64,000 bases of DNA, taken from positions 203,680,618 to 203,744,617 of the forward strand of contig CP136065.1 in NCBI GenBank assembly GCA_032622095.1, written 5' to 3'. A program made the translations under genes and the position numbers. A model generated the notes under the pieces. It was not told where the DNA came from, searched no databases, and saw only the letters and a program-made list of their open reading frames with translations. Positions 1 to 9,395 of this stretch are shown here, piece by piece. How positions within the stretch are numbered: the stretch's first letter is position 1; every line of letters starts with the position of its first letter. The stretch comes from Siphonodentalium dalli. Lineage: Eukaryota; Mollusca; Scaphopoda; Gadilida; Siphonodentaliidae.

Positions 1-232
1 ATACAACGTGTAACGTTAACTCGTCGTCAACACGAGTTTTTAACGTTTGATTTATATGACGTGTTAACTTTACACATGTAATCTAGACTGGCATCAAGGG
101 ACGTACTGATTATTCTTTCGCATCTAATTGTATTTATAACTGTTTCTAAACACACTATGATTCTCACACACATTTACTATGCCAATCCGACTAACTCAAA
201 AGGGAGTTAACCCATCGTAAACAAATAAAGTC

Positions 233-690
233 ATGTCGTCCGCTATAAATCTACGACATCTTGTCCTTCTAAAACTGTTACGGATGCGTGCTGAGCGTAC
301 AAAACGCAATAGAATTCTTCTCATGCTTTTGCGTCAAAGGGAGTTAATGTTGAGAAAATTAATGTTGTCAGTATCTCACCTGAATATGCAATTGTGTGCC
401 CCTTGGGAGCAAAATCGGTCATGCCGACGCCTTCTTCTAAACCAGGGTTGGTTCGAAACAGTCAATGCCTATGGCGACAGACACTTCAAAAAAACATTCC
501 GAATTAGTCGGGGGACTTTTAACCATATCCTTGACAATATTCGTCACCATCTCGTCAAGAATGAGCTCATAGAAGAAAAGTGATATCGATTTCAGTACAG
601 CCCGACCAAAACAAATTGTCATAACTCTTCTGCTCATGTGCGATCGCTCTGGGGCTCAAAATGGGGTGAAATATTATGCCATATTGTGTT
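233..690 (+). pseudogene. PIF/Harbinger transposase N-terminal fragment
   Basis: This is the N-terminal part of a HARBI1-like PIF/Harbinger transposase. An open frame runs from ATG 233 to 583. It starts with a basic Leu/Arg-rich stretch and leads to the family's typical block around residues 70-105 (WFETVNAYGDRHFKKTFRIS, then a GTFNHIL segment). A frame change near 583 is followed by a second open stretch to about 690 that could continue the protein. The DDE catalytic core is absent. The flanks carry ACGTGTAA- and ACACGTCGTAT-like motifs (1-80 and 701-914) that may be the ends of the same element. The assignment rests on motif memory and the gene is certainly broken. Confidence 0.6.
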
Positions 691-700
691 CCGTTACTCG

Positions 701-914
701 TGTCATACCCGTCGTATAAATCAGCGACGCGTAATTGACGAACAAGTGATGAGTTACGCGTCCAGGCCAGTCGTGTAATACGTCGACACGTGTAAGGACG
801 AATTTCGACGAGTATCTTGGTTTTATACGACGTGTAATACACGATCAATTGCCGACTCTCTTATTTCACCAGGAAAATAGCCAGTTATACACGTGTATCA
901 CACGTCGTATAAAA
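701..914. repeat. Inverted repeats with CGTCGTATAAA motif
   Basis: Positions 821-843 and 892-914 are inverted copies (22 of 23 bases match), each ending in the TTTTATACGACGTGT/ACACGTCGTATAAAA motif. A further related copy lies at 701-720. They sit just downstream of the Harbinger fragment and may be its 3' subterminal region. A left partner around positions 1-80 is only loosely similar. Confidence 0.55.
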
Positions 915-980
915 CAGGCCTGAATGCGCAAGGGACCTGGTCTTCCAAAGATTCAACACTCCACATCAACAACCTGTTTA

Positions 981-1076
981 CCTACTCTTGGGCTCCAAAT
1001 AAACATGCATGCACGTTTATTATTTTCTTGGGAAATTTCCCCCCTTCACAGTGCTTATTTGGAGCCAGAGAGTAGG
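981..1076. mobile_element. Short MITE, copy 1 (96 bp)
   Basis: The ends CCTACTCTTGGGCTCC and GGAGCCAGAGAGTAGG are near-perfect inverted repeats. The interior (AAATAAACATGCATGCACG, then a C-rich stretch) is repeated almost exactly at 21215-21296, so this is a dispersed family. It is non-coding. The superfamily is not identifiable from the ends. Confidence 0.7.
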
Positions 1077-1099
1077 TCTTCAACATTGCACTAATCCGC

Positions 1100-1395
1100 A
1101 AGAAAGTGTGTTCTCCTTCGAACCGACAACAACACTATGCTATATTTAAACAAGTAGGAGGGTGGGTTCGCCGACCCTATCTCGTCTAGCTCAAGAGATA
1201 TGGCACTACACTCTGGCCAAGGGCATGACTCCAGGCATTACACATAGCCGGAACTCTCAATGTATGAGCAGACATTCAATCAGGGACACGGAATGGGATT
1301 TAGCTACCCCGGTATTAGCCAGGGTTTTTCATCTATGGAGTCACCCCAACATTGACCTTTTTGCCAGTCACATGAAAAAATCACGATCGGCAGAT
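1100..1395 (+). pseudogene. DIRS-like RT/RNase H fragment
   Basis: This is a fragment of the RT/RNase H region of a DIRS/Ngaro-type tyrosine-recombinase retrotransposon. It shows 'LRTDNNTMLYLNK' (about 1115-1150, with a stop and frame change), then 'GSPTLSRLAQEIWHYTLAKG', then 'TEWDL' and 'HPNIDLFASH'. These follow the order usual in this family. A homologous piece occurs at 15848-16062. The frame runs into an unrelated repeat at about 1388 (GGCAGATGTTAACCCAT), so the 3' part has been lost. Confidence 0.7.
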
Positions 1396-2250
1396 GTTAA
1401 CCCATCCCTTGGTGATAGTAAATTACTATGATCGGAATCATAAATGAGAGTTTTGGTGTTGAATTATAGAGTATACTGTTATGTACTATTATAGACAAAT
1501 GTACATAACACAAATTATTGGAATTTATGGTTCACTCGCATTTATATAAGAGAATGCACTGGTACAGGATCTGTAATGCTGCACCACCACAGCCTTGGGT
1601 TAAATGTGAAAGGTGACCTGGACATGGAACTCTTGGCTTAAGAGAGTCCAATTTAAGTTTACAATGATAATGCTGACCCATTAATATCAATTATATAGCA
1701 GAGCTGTCAACAATTCACAGGAATTGTTTATGTTGAAAGCTGACATCTCAATTAAACCAATAACATTTATAATGACCTCAGACAATCTGTAGAGTGATAT
1801 CTTCAGCTGTGCAAGGCAGCACAGATGTCCAAGTCTACTGTTAATATCATGTGATGTGTATTGTTGAATCTTTATTTTAAATTAGATACCATAGCTTTCT
1901 TTATCAGATTATCTGCACATTGGCATAAGAGACATCCGAAAATAATATAGCCTTATCAATAGCTAAGTAGTCCAAAGGCATGGGATGGAATTGATGAATT
2001 GGATTTAATGTCCCTCCAAACAAATTTACCAGTACATAACACAAGATTTTGGACCGATTTAAACCAAATTTGGTGTGGTGACTAGGGGTACCCTTGGCAG
2101 AGTTATAATGGTGTTAGTTTTTTTAATTTTACTAACTAAAAAAAAATCAATTATTTAAAAATGTTATGGGAAAACATATAGCTAACAAATCGCAAATATA
2201 AAGAGCGTTTTGGTTGTTATTGTACTTATATGGTAATAATAAAGAGCGTT
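1396..2250. other. Non-coding stretch with repeat relics
   Basis: No credible gene is visible. It begins with a copy of the GGCAGATGTTtAACCCAT repeat (1388-1415, also seen at 20817-20948 and 43205-43240). Around 1535-1566 it holds a degenerate arm of the hairpin module found at 17612 and 54442 (CGCATTTATATAAGAGAATG). The motif AATAAAGAGCGTTT occurs twice (about 2197 and 2238). Confidence 0.4.
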
Positions 2251-2255
2251 TATTT

Positions 2256-2737
2256 CCCATGGACTTGCTGAATGTAATATTCAGACAATAAAAAACATTC
2301 TAAAAAAATGTGAAGACACAGGTGAGGATCCACACCTGGCAATATTAGACTTTCGCAATAAACCTATTGAATATGGAATGCCATCACCCGCTGAGATTCT
2401 ATTCGGTAGACAGCTGAGAACACGCACACTAGTGAGCAATAAAACTCTTAGACCTAAAACACCAGATGTGATTAATAAACTTCGAGAGAGACAGCTGAAG
2501 CAGAAATCTGTCCATGATCGATCAGCCAAGAAACTAACACCTGTAACAAAAGGACAAATCGTTAGAATGAGGAATGTGAAAACCAATGAGTGGATACCGG
2601 CAAAGGTGAAGGACATTTCTGATGCGCCGAACTCTTACATCATAGAAACTAAATCTGGTGGAATATATCGAAGGAATAGACGAGACATTTTGGCAACAAA
2701 TGAGAAGGAGTATACAAACTTTAAATATGATGATTAA
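2256..2737 (+). pseudogene. Ty3/gypsy integrase C-terminal part
   Basis: The reading frame starts inside the integrase core. 'SHGLAECNIQTIKNILKKC' carries the family's third catalytic acidic residue (E of GLAE). It then runs through 'DPHLAILDFRNKP', 'SPAEILFGRQLRT' and a basic C-terminal region ending at 2737. The stretch from 2256 to the stop is open. The upstream catalytic residues, RT and RNase H are missing, so only the 3' end of a polyprotein remains. The polypurine-like tract and LTR-like sequence that follow at 2915-3094 fit the 3' end of the same element. Confidence 0.8.
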
Positions 2738-2911
2738 GATCAAGACACAACTTCTAGTACAATCATAAGTAGACCAAATCAGAGTTCACAAACCAGAAGT
2801 GGCAGAATATCAAAACCACCATTGAGATTTGAAAATGAATACAACTGGAGATGAACAATGACTCATTATGACTGTAAATAATATTGGGACTTAAGTAGAG
2901 CTTTTAATGTT

Positions 2912-3094
2912 TTTGGAAAAAGGGGGATGTTATATATTGAGAGTTCATATTCCCACGAACTCAAAATTATAGAAGTTAGTGCCTGTCGTACTCAATTATA
3001 GATAAGCATCACATACTTTGTATAATATCATTCTGCTTCCATCTCTATAGTTCAGTTATATTAAAACCTCAATAACACAAGAATACATCTTACA
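2912..3094 (+). repeat. Polypurine tract and LTR-like sequence
   Basis: GGAAAAAGGGGGATG (about 2917-2931) looks like a polypurine tract. It is followed by TGTTATATATTGAG..., which could be the start of an LTR running to about ...CTTACA (3094). It follows the integrase frame by about 180 bp, as expected. No second LTR copy is visible in the window, so both boundaries are provisional. Confidence 0.45.
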
Positions 3095-3176
3095 TCTTAT
3101 GATTTAACAATGGTGATTCAAACCATTTCCTGTCGTGGATTTGAACAGTGACCTGGAATTGAAAACTTAAATTGGT

Positions 3177-3224
3177 ATCGCTTCTTGGCCTTTTGGGTAA
3201 GATCAAAGTGTAGTATCTGTTCTT
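3177..3224 (+). ncRNA. U2 snRNA 5' segment (nt 1-47), truncated
   Basis: The stretch matches the 5' end of U2 snRNA: ATCGCTTCTtGGCCTTTTGG, then gTAAGATCAA, one extra A, and GTGTAGTATCTGTTCTT. It has two substitutions and one insertion over 47 nt. It includes the branch-point recognition sequence GTAGTA. The match stops abruptly after nt 47, and the rest of U2 (stem IIa, Sm site) is absent. A LINE 5' region begins immediately. It is therefore either a target site split by a U2-specific LINE or a U2 piece carried at the LINE's 5' end. It is not a functional U2 gene. Confidence 0.85.
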
Positions 3225-3353
3225 CGGACTTGGCACTAAAAGCGTTATGACTTCTCTGTGAAAACAGTCCTGTTCTTATCTTGTGGTGTGCGGACGTGTC
3301 TCTATGAGCTCCGCAGCGCTACTCGGTAAATAATTACCAACGCTACAGCCAGC

Positions 3354-4209
3354 ATGTCCGCTCAGGCGGCTTATGATATCGTGTCGAGAACTGTAAAAGT
3401 TTCCGTGAATGGCCGTCAGGCACACTCTTTATCTCAGGATAAAGTTGTTTCTGTTTTGGGTGAGGTATGTTCCCTCCAGGACAGACTAGAAGCAGTTTAT
3501 CGGATGGAGCGATTCAATGAGTGGTTTACGGTGTTGGATTCAGAGATAGCTGCGAAAAATATTGGATTTCACGACGATTTCTCGTGTGAGGGACTTACGT
3601 TTAAATTCTCGCACTACCTAGAGCAGAAAGTGACTGTTCGAGTTCACTGGCTGCCGTATCACGTTCCGGGAGGAATGGTTAATAACTTTTTGGGACGTTT
3701 CGGGAAGGTAATGTCAGGAAAATTCGTCACCTCCCAAACAAAAGGGATTAGTTATAGGACCGGCGTGAGGGAGTGGGAATTGAAAGTCGACCACGACACT
3801 AAGGCCTTAATCCCACACACGACATCTTTCGGCGGTTACAAAGTGTTGATAACAATGGCAGGGAGGCCGCCGCTGTGCCTACGGTGCAACACAGTAGGGC
3901 ACAGAAGTAGAAATTGCACGGGCCAAAGAGTAAATGGGACAACAGCCCCTTCAGGTCCCAGACCTTAGTACGCCGCTACAGTTTCGAGCGGGCCACAGCC
4001 ACCACCAGCCCCGAAACCTGTGGTGGTGAAGAGTGAGGCTGCTGCAGAGGAGAAGGAAGAGACGCCAAAGGAGGAGTTGAAGTTGTTAAGGAAATATCAA
4101 AAGAGGTGAAAGAGGAGGCTATTGAGACAGTGAATATGGAGACCGAATTCAACAAGAAAAGGACCCGGGAATGGACCCCATCTGGGAGCGATTCCGATTC
4201 CTCGGACTA
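3354..4209 (+). pseudogene. LINE ORF1 (CCHC zinc knuckle protein)
   Basis: This is the nucleic-acid-binding ORF1 protein of an AP-endonuclease LINE. The first 204 codons are open from ATG 3354 (MSAQAAYDIVSRTVK...). A conserved middle block reads 'VRVHWLPYHVPGGMVNNFLG', and the frame ends with a CCHC knuckle CLRCNTVGHRSRNC (residues about 178-191). A TAG at 3966-3968 interrupts the frame. Beyond it the same frame continues (YAATVSSGPQPPPAPKP...), followed by a one-base shift and an acidic/basic tail ending ...SGSDSDSSD at 4209. The layout resembles Tx1-clade elements, some of which (Keno) target U2 snRNA genes. That fits the U2 segment 130 bp upstream. Confidence 0.75.
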
Positions 4210-4538
4210 GGACCATGTTCCGAAAAACTTTCATCATTAGTAGAGAATTGCCCAATTGTCATAGACGGTCCCACCAGGAGGGAACTCATAGACATGACAT
4301 AAATAATGGATAACACAGTTCTTCAATTTCTGAACTATACGACATGGATTTGTCCCCGGATTAATGTATCTTCTCTAATGGACCCTAAACGAACCGGACT
4401 GCCCACGGACTGCTATATCTTCATGATAATGCAATCGACTATTGCCGATTGTTTGCAATTATGCTCTGTTATTTTTAAATTTCTTACTATACAGGTACAT
4501 TGTAGAGCAGAAGTATCAGTCACCTTATATAACAAATA
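4210..4538 (+). other. LINE inter-ORF region
   Basis: This is a spacer between ORF1 and ORF2 of the LINE. Short open stretches are present but none has recognisable content. I see no separate gene here. Confidence 0.4.
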
Positions 4539-4699
4539 ATGATGGATAAAATCAAAATAGCCTCGATTAACTGTAACGGCTTGGGCCAACATAAAATACG
4601 TCATATCCTGAAATATCTTTTTGATCATAACGGGATTAACATAACCTTCCTTCAAGAAACTCATATAACAAATTTATATGAAGCCCGAAACATTTCATT
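4539..4699 (+). pseudogene. LINE ORF2 start (AP endonuclease N-terminus)
   Basis: From ATG 4539 or 4542 the frame reads 'MDKIKIASINCNGLG', then '...ITFLQETHI'. These are the first two conserved blocks of the AP-like endonuclease at the N-terminus of LINE ORF2: the SxNxNG strand and the QETH motif with its metal-binding glutamate. The match ends at about 4693-4699, where an AT-rich unrelated stretch begins. The rest of the endonuclease and the whole reverse transcriptase are missing, so the element is 3' truncated by rearrangement or a later insertion. This is unusual, because LINEs normally lose their 5' ends. Confidence 0.75.
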
Positions 4700-4940
4700 T
4701 ATTTGTTTATTATTTTTTGTGTTATTATTGCCTAGGCAAACTGATGTTGTCTCTGCTTAATACCTAGGCGGCATTGCCCAGGCTAATTCACAGAGCTGTA
4801 AGTTCAGACTCAGTTCAGACTTACTAAAGTTATCATCCAGAAACAAAAAAAAGCAAACAAACAGACGGACGGACATACTAATAACATAATATGTTTTTTT
4901 CAAAACGGGTGTATAAAAATTTATCATCCTAATACATCAT

Positions 4941-5379
4941 CACAGTGGATCAACGGACACGAACCAAAACCGGAAGTCGTAGATTTCGAGGTGGAGAAAT
5001 ATCTGCCGACAAATATTTGTTGACGTTTTTTTGGGAAAATAAACGTTTGGATAGCATATTTGACCAACTGAAGGTGAGTGAATATTTCTTCGCTAATGTT
5101 CAGACACCGACGATCAATTTAAGTCGGTTGTCATTGTTCGATCGCGGAAAAAATGTCATTTAATCATCGCCGCGAGACGATTTCTTCCCCAAAATATCCC
5201 AGAATAATCATACTTTTCACATTCATCACAGACAACTGTCGCAACAACCTATACACCGATCGAAATGCCTGTTTTCCCCCCACAAATGCATATTTTGAGT
5301 ATTTTCACGGACTGTCTCAAAATTCCAAATTTCATCTTTTGATGTAGGTACCCACCTCGAAAATACTGTCCGGTTAGTC
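4941..5379 (+). repeat. Left long TIR of the CACAGTG element
   Basis: This is the left copy of the long inverted repeat. Apart from scattered substitutions and small indels it matches the reverse complement of 8298-8739 throughout, ending at ...CTGTCCGGTTAGTCC. It contains AAG|GTGAGT (about 5071-5080), a good splice-donor match. A nonamer-like ACCAAAACC lies at 4963-4971, 15 bp inside the heptamer. Confidence 0.8.
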
Positions 5380-6166
5380 CCGAAAAATTTAATCATTAGT
5401 TGCACAAAATCTGTCCGCTTAGTCGTGATTTTGCTGAGGTCTGTAATCTTCAATTTCTGGTCGAAAACGCAATTTTGCCGCAGATGATGGGCGTTTCATT
5501 TGACTTTTGCGTGGCCACAATGGTTCTGGGTGTTCATAATGTTGTATATGTCTCCTGGTACAACATAACATCCAGGCGGTGAATTATATATATAACTGAA
5601 CTTTAACCTGTAACTGAAATCCAACTACGAAGTACATGTTTGGTAAACATATAACTTTTGATGTATGTCATATTGTTAACTCTGACTTGTCATCACTCTC
5701 GGCAGGCCGACATAAAAAAAAAATGATTTACATCCAACTTTTTTCAGAAAAATGCAGCGGTGTGCCGATTTTTACCCTTTATATTTGATTATACACTCGC
5801 AACGAGTTGTGGCCCACAACTTGTGGGGTTATACAGGAAGCAGCTTGCTCGTCCTTTCGTGGATGCAATTTTCCGAGTTTTTATTCCTAAGTTTTGCGGT
5901 CATTTGTTTTTTTGGCTTGGCATATATATATTTAGTACCATGGGAACATGCGAACATATATGATTATGAAATATGTCAGACCTTTTTGTGTGGAGTTATA
6001 TGACATTTTTCGAATTAGAAAATTATTGTTTTCAATATTCAGCAATGGTTAAAACAATAATGAGGAGGGGACTAAAACATACAGTCGGAGGGGTGTACAG
6101 CTATATATGTTACTAATATTAGCTTAAGTTCAAGTCCACTAAGCGATATTATTTTATAATTCCAGG
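5380..6166. other. Interior of CACAGTG element, left part
   Basis: This is largely AT-rich sequence. An open stretch of 83 codons at 5752-6003, and a 67-codon stretch in another frame, have no recognisable domain. They are hydrophobic and may be chance. No transposase motif was found in any frame. Confidence 0.3.
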
Positions 6167-6298
6167 TGCTACTGGCGAGAGGATCGCATGCCTGCCTTCA
6201 TATATGTAACCACTGTGAGGCAAAGGCTTGCGGCTTCGCTGAGGCAATCGACGATGGGATTTTACAACACCTGAATGAATGTTTGAAAATAAAATTAT
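6167..6298 (+). other. Exon-like Cys/His-rich tail inside the CACAGTG element
   Basis: An acceptor-like site (TATTTTATAATTCCAG, ending 6166) is followed by one open frame ending at TAA 6298: VLLARGSHACLHICNHC, then EAKACGFAEAIDDGILQHLN, then ECLKIKL. The spacing C-x3-C-x2-C-x4-C-G...H-x3-C could be a zinc-binding tail. AATAAA overlaps the last codons (about 6289), as in compact transposon genes. RAG1-like transposases are reported to carry Cys/His-rich C-terminal tails, which is the reason to flag this. Homology has not been shown, and the other two frames also have short open stretches. Confidence 0.3.
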
Positions 6299-6757
6299 AA
6301 AAAATATAAAAATTATTTATAATAAAATACTATACAATACTATACTATACAATACTATACGAAATATTGGTACTCTCGGTTGATATAGAGAATAGAAACA
6401 TCATCATGAAAACTCCAGTGTTCTTGCGAGTTGTTGTATTCTTAATCCCACATCTGTCCATTAATGTAGAAGTGTTGTGTTTCCTACATGTATATAGCAG
6501 GTAAAATTCCAATCTATAGCGTACAACTGAATGTGGAACCAGGTGCAAGTTACTTTTGTAAATATATAGGCACGTGATTTTTGTCCTGTTGTATTCAAAT
6601 CGCGCTATAATTAATTGTTTCCACATTGATTCACACACTGGATAATTTGGTTGGGAAGTTTTTAACGCAAATGGTCGCGTATATATTCAAATTTAAGCGG
6701 ACAGAAGACATGCAGACAGACCCTACTCGTTCATATATATAGACAAAAAAATAACTG

Positions 6758-7638
6758 CATGGGAGGTCAAATTCACATTTAATAATGAATTGCGCTTAAG
6801 CGCATATACCACATATCGCGCTGAAGCACACATATGGCATTTGCGCATAATTGAAATGAATGGCGCTTAAGTGCAATTAATTGCGATTAAGCGCTATGAG
6901 TTGCTTGAGAGTAAGTATAACTACCCATATAACCTAACTATTAGCATGACCGGGTGTATCTGCATTTGGCTAATTTAAACTAAAGGTCCTCAATCCGATC
7001 AGAAAGACCCATATTATAAAGATACAACAACAACAACAACAACAACAATATTTCTTCAAAATAAGCTTTAGTTATCAGAATCGATTAACTGCAAAAAATA
7101 ATGCTGACCACTTCAACTATGGTATCAAATTTCCCAAAAACGTGTGATTTATAAACATTTTGTTCAACAAAATATGGCCGTATAATTACTAAAGTATCAC
7201 AAAATTTTTCCGTATTACCACTTGTTTTAGAGTTATCCATCTTCATCCGCAATTTTGACCGAAACCACCCTTTTCACGGCGTGTTTCTGGGCAGCAATCA
7301 ATTGAAATAACAAACTTCAATAATCGATATCTGGTCACACTTGAGCTTTGATGGGTTGGTTCCTCGACTCGACTAAAACAGAAGGTAATACTGTCGCGAG
7401 TCACCCATTTTGATAAAGAATTTAGGCTAGTTCACAATCCCAACTATCCAAAGCAATGAAAACAAGGAGGTGATATGTCAATATGAGTTCAGGTTTAGTT
7501 ATAGATACACCTATTTATTCACCAGGGGTACATAGTTACATACAGTATAACCATGAATTGCGCTTAATCGCAAATAATTATGCTTAAGTGCTATTGCTTA
7601 ACTGCAATTAAATATGAAATGTGAATTTGGCCTCTCAT
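6758..7638. mobile_element. Nested inverted-repeat element with GCGCTTAAGCGC motifs
   Basis: TGGGAGGTCAAATTCACATTT (left, 6758-6780) faces AAATGTGAATTTGGCCTCTCA (right, about 7615-7637) as inverted repeats. Inside both ends are several copies of the palindrome TTGCGCTTAAGCGCA and variants (about 6788-6900 and 7555-7606). The middle holds a (CAA)9 run at 7023-7050 and no coding sequence. It lies inside the 4941-8739 element and is a later insertion or its subterminal region. Confidence 0.45.
7020..7050 (+). repeat. (CAA)n microsatellite
   Basis: A simple run of about nine CAA triplets. Confidence 0.9.
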
Positions 7639-8297
7639 AGAAATGGAAATAAACATCTGCATACTTGATGGCTATGCTATAATATGTAATATTAGCGAAA
7701 ATTCTCCGAAATATGGGTGGGTGCCTGTAGTTTAAAACATAAAAATAAAGGGGTGTATATATACCCGAAAACGAAGTTAAAACTTTATACAATCGTAATC
7801 AAAACTCGGGTGGTGGGTCCCGAAAGTGGCCATAATGAAAAAGAACAGCCATGGGTCCCGATTTGTTTTTTTCTGAAATTAATCGAATTTTAATTGTTTT
7901 TTAAGTATCAAATTTCACGCTATATACTGGCTGAAATATCAAACTATTGGAAAATACATCTACACCCCCCACCATCAAAACAATCCTGTTGCTACCGGCC
8001 TTGGTCATGGAGGGTATATTGTAATATTCTTGTTCTAACACTATTTCCATAAATGATTCTTTGGTTAATGACCTTACACGATCTGAACGAATATATGAGA
8101 ACAAATTGCAAACTGTACTCGGTAACTAAACTTGATCAGTATACTATAGTTGCAACAGAAAAACAGTTGCCCAAAAACGTGCCACTGTTAACGAAAGGCA
8201 GCCAACCAACTAATCCATTTCGACTCTTGATTGAACAACAAAAACTGTCTGCCGGGTCTGGTGGATTGCAACTAAATTCCGGGGTGTACAGGACTAA

Positions 8298-8739
8298 CCG
8301 GACAGTATTTTCGAGGTGGGTACCTGCATCAAAAGATGAAATTTGGAATTTTGAGACAGTCCGTGAAAATACTCAAAATATGCATTTGTGGGGGGAAAAC
8401 AGGCCTTTCGACCGGTATATAGGTTGTTGCGACAGCTGTCTGCGATGAATGTGAAAAGTATGATTTTCTGGGATATTTTGGGGAAGAAATCGTCTCGCGG
8501 CGATGATTAAATGACATTTTTTCCGCGATCGAACAATGACAACCGACTTAAATTGATCGTCGGTGTCCGAACATTAGCGAAGAAATATTCACTCACCTTC
8601 AGTTGGTCAGATATGCTATCCAAGCGTTTATTTTCCCCAAAAAACGTCAAAAAATGTCAACAAATATTTGTCGACAGATATTTCTCCACCTCGAAATATA
8701 CGACTTCCGGTTTTGGTTCGTGTCCGTTGATCCACTGTG
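8298..8739 (-). repeat. Right long TIR of the CACAGTG element
   Basis: This is the right copy of the long inverted repeat, the reverse complement of 4941-5379. It ends CCACTGTG, immediately followed by ATCAT. One open frame across it (8053-8448) is a by-product of the repeat, since the same reading exists on the opposite strand at the left end. Confidence 0.8.
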
Positions 8740-8858
8740 ATCATTATATGGTTCTATTCTCTTTTAGACTGTCGTCTTGGGACAACTGTTAGTGGACACA
8801 AATAATCCAGAGAGATGCTCGGACGTTTTAGTTAACATCACTAGCCTGTCCAAGGCAG

Positions 8859-9028
8859 ATTGTTGCGGGTACCAAATCTGACCCAGCAGGATATCTGTTT
8901 AATCAATTAATTGACATGCTGTTCAGCCGGGAAGAGCTGAGCATTAGCTCAGGTCTTGGGCTCAGAAAAAAAAAGCAATGGAACCGCAAAACCAAGTCTA
9001 GACAACAACAGATGGACTGCAGCAGAAG
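8859..9028 (+). pseudogene. BEN-domain gene, exon A (frame-broken)
   Basis: After the acceptor-like CCAAGGCAG (ending 8858) the frame reads '...GYLFNQLIDMLFSREELS'. The block hxxLhxxLFSREEL is the hallmark N-terminal helix of BEN domains. The first frame then reaches an A9 run (8966-8974). In the next frame the expected continuation appears (KPSLDNNRWTAAE), ending at donor G|GTACAT (9028/9029). A one-base length change in the A run is therefore needed to join the two halves, from mutation or a homopolymer read error. BEN proteins are chromatin-associated repressors. It may be a host gene or a captured, multiplied copy. Confidence 0.55.
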
Positions 9029-9074
9029 GTACATTTACATACACATCATTATTAATTAGCTATAGGTAATCGGC

Positions 9075-9195
9075 CGCAATAAGTAGAATGCTGCCCGCAT
9101 CATAAGTAACAAAAGTCGGCCAATAAGTGAAAAACATGGCCAATAAGTGAAAAAAAGTCAGCCAATAAGTAGAAAGGCGGCCAATAATTAAGTCA
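9075..9195 (+). repeat. Short tandem repeat, GGCCAATAAGTGAAAAA
   Basis: Five or six degenerate copies of (C)GGCCAATAAGTgaAAAA lie in tandem within the BEN intron. Confidence 0.6.
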
Positions 9196-9395
9196 ATGGT
9201 AATGTAAATGACATCACACATATTTAGCTCAATCGGCAAAGATTACTGGGTCGACGGAAGATAGATTACAGTTGCTTTCGGATGAATTACAGTATGGACT
9301 GTCACTGATTTTGGGAGTAAATATATGTGAAAGAACTACATGTATCCCTATCAATATCATTCCCAGTGGAAACAGACAGTACTGTGAAATTGCAT

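Larger units (their letters stand above)
4941..8739. mobile_element. CACAGTG-ended long-TIR transposon (Transib/RAG-like)
   Basis: This is a DNA transposon of 3799 bp. The left end starts CACAGTGGATCAACGGACAC and the right end is its exact inverse, ...GTGTCCGTTGATCCACTGTG. Both sides are flanked by the same 5 bp, ATCAT (4936-4940 and 8740-8744). A CACWRTG terminus plus a 5-bp duplication is the known signature of the Transib superfamily, which includes RAG-like (ProtoRAG) transposons. The CACAGTG heptamer equals the consensus of vertebrate recombination signals. The inverted repeats are about 440 bp and very similar, so the insertion is young. The interior has no intact transposase ORF. It contains a nested inverted-repeat element (6758-7638), a CAA microsatellite and one exon-like Cys-rich stretch (6167-6298). 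The element is probably non-autonomous. Confidence 0.75.

Noticed and set aside
2197-2250. Histone mRNA downstream element from AATAAAGAGCG
   Set aside because: No histone stem-loop is nearby, and the motif recurs in unrelated non-coding contexts.
3177-3224. Functional U2 snRNA gene
   Set aside because: Only nt 1-47 are present. The stem-loops and Sm site are missing, and there are two substitutions and an insertion.
5752-6003. Membrane protein gene from hydrophobic 83-codon frame
   Set aside because: Low-complexity AT-rich frame with a competing open frame, no start context or homologous pattern.
4941-8739. Intact RAG1/RAG2-like gene pair
   Set aside because: No frame of the interior shows a RAG1, RAG2 or Transib core motif. 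Only one short Cys/His-rich stretch is suggestive.
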